A DNA stretch of 10,062 bases from CBDUQN01 sp965369375 (lineage in GTDB: Bacteria; Krumholzibacteriota; Krumholzibacteriia; Krumholzibacteriales; Krumholzibacteriaceae). The notes below the pieces were generated by a model that was given only the letters and a program-made list of their open reading frames with translations, was not told where the DNA came from and made no database searches. The stretch's first letter is position 1; each line of letters begins with the position of its first letter. Location of the stretch: contig CBDUQN010000103.1 in the NCBI GenBank assembly GCA_965369375.1, forward strand, positions 1 to 10,062, written 5' to 3'. Shown here one piece after another: positions 7,848 through 10,062 of this stretch. The translations under genes and the position numbers were made by a program.

Positions 7848-7938
7848 ATTGAAGCCGGGCGCCTCCTCCGGAAGAGGTCGGCCTTCAGGGGGTAACAAGG
7901 GTTCTTGATGGTGAGATACCGTGGCGCCCGGCTTTAAT
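7848..7938. repeat. Stem-bounded element B, possible structured RNA or bidirectional terminator
   Basis: The arms ATTGAAGCCGGGCGCC (7848-7863) and GGCGCCCGGCTTTAAT (7923-7938) pair at 15 of 16 positions, with a G-U at the other on the plus strand. The 59 bases inside can form CCTC/GAGG (7865-7877) and a GGTA/TACC stem (7891-7894 with 7917-7920) enclosing a CAAG/CTTG hairpin, that is, a three-way junction. A-rich and T-rich bases at the outer ends of a GC stem fit a bidirectional terminator between convergent genes, but the large internal region is unusual for one. I could not match it to a riboswitch, SRP RNA or other RNA family from memory. Confidence 0.5.
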
Positions 7939-7982
7939 TGTGTTCAGCCGTAATATCACCGTAACCCGTTGATTTTAAACAA

Positions 7983-8069
7983 GCGCTACTCCCGACGTCG
8001 GGAGTGGAAAATTCCCCAATTATCAGTCGCTCATGCCATCCCCGCGGGCGCTACCCCCGGCTTGGGAGC
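7983..8069. repeat. Palindrome block with a second imperfect copy
   Basis: ACTCCCGACGTCGGGAGT at 7988-8005 is a perfect 18 bp palindrome. The block holding it (7983-8004, starting GCGCTA) recurs imperfectly at 8048-8069, 65 bp further on. The copy keeps GCGCTAC, a C-run and GGGAG but loses the perfect symmetry. An A-rich stretch follows both. The copies lie 44 bp or more past the end of the minus-strand NTPase gene, in its 3' region. Possible roles are a termination or processing signal or a protein-binding site. No long T-run follows on either strand. Confidence 0.45.
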
Positions 8070-8112
8070 AAAAGAATATTATTATAACTTCGCATTTATT
8101 AAAGAGATATGG

Positions 8113-8664
8113 CTATTCCATCATCCGCTGAAGATCGGACAGGATTCTATGCTCCGCCGCCTCGAGCGTGCCACGTTCGATCGGAACGATGATGGTGTCG
8201 GCGCGAGATCGCACGGCGTCGAGGAAGGGATCGCGGCGGATCTGGATCGTGCCGAGGAGCGGTTTTGGAGAATCGAGGGCGCGGAGTGCTGCTGCGCGGA
8301 AGCGCTCACTGAAGAGCTCCATGCGGGCGATCTCGTCAATGACGATGAGCTCCGCAAGAGGATCTTCGAGCGCCGCTTCGATCTCGGCTGAGCCGATCGT
8401 ATCGAGGTCTTCGAGGTTCACGCTGTAGCTTCCGAGACGGGGGCCGGCATCAAAGAGCTTCTTGTGCGCGAGTATGCCCTCTCGTCCATCGAGTGTCGTA
8501 ATGCGAAAACCCTCTCTCCCGCCGCCCGGCGGCCTGATCTCGGCCGTTGTGAAGCCTCGCGCATGAAAAGAGAGGCGCCCGGCGAGGCGCATGATAAGTG
8601 TGCTCTTTCCGCAGCCGGGCGGTCCCGTGAGGAGGAGATTGGTTTTTCCAGTTGCCTGCGGCAA
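8113..8664 (-). CDS. THEP1-type nucleoside-triphosphatase
   Basis: This 183-residue P-loop protein has Walker A 'GPPGCGKST' (14-22) and Walker B 'LIVIDEIARMEL' (Asp110, Glu111), followed by 'LFSERF' and an 'LLGTIQIRRDPFLDAV' segment. This order, the length and the 'ARGFTTAEIRPPGGGREGFRITTLDG' type of N-terminal half match the THEP1/NTPCR family, whose members slowly hydrolyse NTPs to NDP and phosphate in the cytosol. The physiological role of the family is unclear. The start is TTG 8664: GAGGTG (8673-8678) lies 8 nt upstream and the protein begins right before the P-loop strand. It follows the GAF-domain gene by 12 nt on the same strand and its ribosome binding site overlaps that gene's stop codon, so the two are very likely co-transcribed and perhaps translationally coupled. 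Confidence 0.88.
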   Translation of the reverse strand: MPQATGKTNLLLTGPPGCGKSTLIMRLAGRLSFHARGFTTAEIRPPGGGREGFRITTLDGREGILAHKKLFDAGPRLGSYSVNLEDLDTIGSAEIEAALEDPLAELIVIDEIARMELFSERFRAAALRALDSPKPLLGTIQIRRDPFLDAVRSRADTIIVPIERGTLEAAEHRILSDLQRMME

Positions 8665-8672
8665 CGCGGTAG

Positions 8673-8678
8673 CACCTC
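8673..8678 (-). promoter_or_regulatory. Ribosome binding site overlapping the upstream stop codon
   Basis: GAGGTG on the minus strand includes two bases of the TGA stop (8677-8679) of the GAF gene and lies 8 nt ahead of the TTG start at 8664. This arrangement supports the TTG start and suggests coupling between the two genes. Confidence 0.6.
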
Positions 8679-9612
8679 AGCGAATGTGGTTGGCTTTCGA
8701 GCCGGCGTTTTCGAGCAGCTTGCTCTTTTCGCGCAGCGTTTTCTCAAGCCGCTGAATCGTCTGCCTCATCCATTCGGCGTGCTCGGTATGACGAATAAAT
8801 GCGCCCGCGTTCTCGGCGAAGACCTGCAGGGCGCGCAGGTCCTCCCCTTCATACTGCACATTCGGAGACTCGTTGCTCACGTTGAGCACACCGACAAGTT
8901 CGTTTCTGAGGATAATTGGTACTACCATCGCCGAGAAGATGGAAGGATTTTCGAGTTTGAGACCGGGATATTTATCGAGGTCCGCGTGACGCATGAGTAT
9001 CAACGACTCGCGCCGCCGGGCGGCCCATCCGGCGATACCTTCGCCGATCTTCTTGCTTGTGCCGATAACTGTCTGGCTGTTCTGTCCGCTCGCCGCCTTG
9101 ACGGTGAGCTCTTCGGTTTCCTTGTCGAAGAGCATGAGCGAAGCCCGATGGCATCTAAACGTCTCGACGCAGATATTGGTGACGCCGTCGAAGACTCCCT
9201 GGAGATCCGTTTTCGATCCGATGATGCGGCTGATATTGAATAGGCCGTAGAGGCGTGATACATGTTTGGTCCGCGCTTCGCTGGTGTCTTCCTTGAGTTG
9301 CTGCAGCTGACTGTAAATGCCGATAACATGACGTTGTTGCTGCGTCAGGTAGACGATAAACGCAATGACGATCAGCGAGAGCCCGGCGATCAGCACGAGA
9401 TCGGTCTTGGCCCACGGCCATGGATTTATCACGCGTTTTCCGAGGAGCGGCGGTATGGCGGTCCCGAGGCCGAGCGTGGTAACGAGGGCGACGCCCGCGA
9501 GCAGAATCCAGTTGCGCCACGAACGTTTCCTCAATGCGTTGCTCGCTGGGTGCAGCGTCAGTTTTTCCTCACCGCTTCTGTTGTTGACCTCTCCTAATCG
9601 ATACTTGAGCAT
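8677..9612 (-). CDS. Two-TM membrane-anchored GAF domain protein
   Basis: The protein has 311 residues. A basic, hydrophilic N-terminus is followed by two membrane helices (about 35-57 and 71-89), so both ends should face the cytoplasm. A short helical linker (about 90-118) leads into a GAF domain (about 120-278), recognisable from 'LFNISRIIGSKTDLQGVFDGVTNICVETF', 'ASLMLFD', 'GEGIAGWAA', 'SAMVVPIILRNELVGVLNV' and 'FAENAGAFI'. A charged coiled-coil-like tail (about 280-303) ends it. GAF domains bind small ligands such as cyclic nucleotides or sense redox state or metals; no output domain is attached. ATG 9612 is chosen because AAAAGG (9620-9625) lies 7 nt upstream. A TTG at 9669 would add 19 residues and has only a weak AGGG. 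The THEP1 NTPase gene follows directly. The ligand and partner are unknown. Confidence 0.85.
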   Translation of the reverse strand: MLKYRLGEVNNRSGEEKLTLHPASNALRKRSWRNWILLAGVALVTTLGLGTAIPPLLGKRVINPWPWAKTDLVLIAGLSLIVIAFIVYLTQQQRHVIGIYSQLQQLKEDTSEARTKHVSRLYGLFNISRIIGSKTDLQGVFDGVTNICVETFRCHRASLMLFDKETEELTVKAASGQNSQTVIGTSKKIGEGIAGWAARRRESLILMRHADLDKYPGLKLENPSIFSAMVVPIILRNELVGVLNVSNESPNVQYEGEDLRALQVFAENAGAFIRHTEHAEWMRQTIQRLEKTLREKSKLLENAGSKANHIR

Positions 9613-9683
9613 ATACGAGCCTTTTAATTCCTTTTTAATTGAATCAACTGCATCGCGTAACCGGCGCAAATCGCCCTACAGCG

Positions 9684-9713
9684 GGCACGCCGCGCATACT
9701 GCGTGCCATTATA
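9684..9713 (-). promoter_or_regulatory. -10 hexamer with adjoining inverted repeat
   Basis: On the minus strand a perfect TATAAT (9708-9713) is followed at once by GGCACGC (9701-9707) and, after 10 bases, GCGTGCC (9684-9690), a perfect 7 bp inverted repeat. A start site for the GAF-NTPase operon would fall inside this repeat, the position expected of a repressor operator. No good -35 hexamer lies 16-18 bp upstream, so a vegetative promoter is not firmly shown. Confidence 0.4.
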
Positions 9714-9892
9714 GGATCCCGGCGAGAACGCACCCCGCAGCATCTAAGTGGCGGCGACAACATTAGTTGACAACAAAGCATCGGAATTTCTTGCGCCATA
9801 CAGGTGCCCCTTCCCTTGTATTGATTTAGCTGAAAAAAGAAAAATGCGGACAGGTCCAAGAAAATTGACACAAAGGAGCTCTCGGGAAATAG

Positions 9893-9910
9893 ATAGGCAC
9901 AAATGCCTAT
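9893..9910. promoter_or_regulatory. Operator-like 18 bp inverted repeat
   Basis: ATAGGCA (9893-9899) and TGCCTAT (9904-9910) are perfect inverted arms around CAAA. A perfect TTGACA lies 22 bases to the left (9865-9870, plus strand), but only a weak -10 match is found near 9890. The site sits in a gene-free stretch and could bind a dimeric regulator for the gene to the right of the window or for the GAF operon. Confidence 0.35.
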
Positions 9911-10007
9911 AGCAATTAATGAGACTCGAGTAACGATCCAACGATCCGCGCACACAGGCTTGTCGCGACCCGTTGCAAAATAGAACCGGATTCGCGCTTT
10001 TGCCCTC

Positions 10008-10036
10008 GTGACAAAAGGGGCAGATTATGATATAAA
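10008..10036 (+). promoter_or_regulatory. Candidate sigma-70 promoter reading out of the window
   Basis: GTGACA (10008-10013, 5 of 6 with TTGACA) and TATAAA (10031-10036, 5 of 6 with TATAAT) are separated by 17 bp. A CTTTTG/CAAAAG inverted repeat (9997-10002 and 10012-10017) overlaps the -35. It would drive a plus-strand gene beyond the right edge, which is not visible. Confidence 0.4.
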
Positions 10037-10062
10037 TGATTTTTCGCATAGACTGATAGATC

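Larger units (their letters stand above)
9714..10062. other. Gene-free right flank
   Basis: No convincing gene is seen here. Two minus-strand frames of about 100 codons (9644-9955 and 9744-10049) are open but lack ribosome binding sites and overlap each other, and their translations are rich in Cys, Arg and Ser without a recognisable domain. The stretch has AT-rich patches and the regulatory-looking repeats listed separately. It looks like the promoter region between the GAF operon and a gene to the right. Confidence 0.5.

Noticed and set aside
7848..7938. Integron attC site as an explanation for the long imperfect hairpin
   Set aside because: The GTTRRRY and RYYYAAC end boxes are not present at the arm ends and no integrase or cassette layout is seen.
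7848..7938. Known riboswitch or SRP RNA
   Set aside because: Conserved cores that I know (SRP GGTCAGG/GGAAG loop, TPP, cobalamin, GEMM, lysine, THF) were not found, and the element lies downstream of the gene on its strand rather than in a 5' leader.
9744..10049. Possible 101-residue minus-strand protein in the right flank
   Set aside because: There is no ribosome binding site before ATG 10049, no domain is recognisable, and it overlaps another open frame (9644-9955) equally lacking support.

Overview
The window reads as ordinary bacterial chromosome, probably from a Gram-negative-type organism: dense coding, Shine-Dalgarno sites ahead of most genes, an exported peptidase with a signal peptide, and a PAS/histidine kinase/receiver hybrid. 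The phylum cannot be fixed from this sequence. The mix (GT-C-like membrane protein, M49-like peptidase, THEP1 NTPase) would suit one of the less-studied environmental lineages, but that is inference. I see no rRNA, tRNA, CRISPR array, transposase or phage gene.

Layout, left to right. A minus-strand polytopic membrane protein resembling GT-C glycosyltransferases (92-1372) diverges from a plus-strand aldehyde dehydrogenase (1469-2887). The dehydrogenase converges, with only a 19 bp gap, on a minus-strand M20 zinc peptidase/deacylase (2907-4145). A 294 bp divergent spacer (4146-4439) holds a hairpin, a 14 bp palindrome and a 13 bp tandem direct repeat. It leads into a plus-strand pair: a soluble PAS-HisKA-HATPase-REC hybrid kinase (4440-6014) and an exported M49-like metallopeptidase (6058-7725).

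Between 7726 and 8112 lies a gene-free convergent spacer with unusual structure. It has two stem-bounded elements in opposite orientation sharing the same end motif, a perfect 18 bp palindrome, and a second imperfect copy of the palindrome block. To its right a minus-strand pair is transcribed toward it: a two-TM GAF-domain protein (8677-9612) followed by a THEP1-type NTPase (8113-8664), whose ribosome binding site overlaps the GAF stop codon. The right end (about 9613-10062) has no convincing gene. It holds two operator-like inverted repeats and a candidate outward-facing promoter.

Functionally the genes look like separate small units. The kinase-peptidase pair and the GAF-NTPase pair are each probably co-transcribed. 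The aldehyde dehydrogenase, M20 enzyme and membrane protein each look single. I found no clear new multi-gene system; the strongest unexplained signal is the non-coding structure at 7765-8069.
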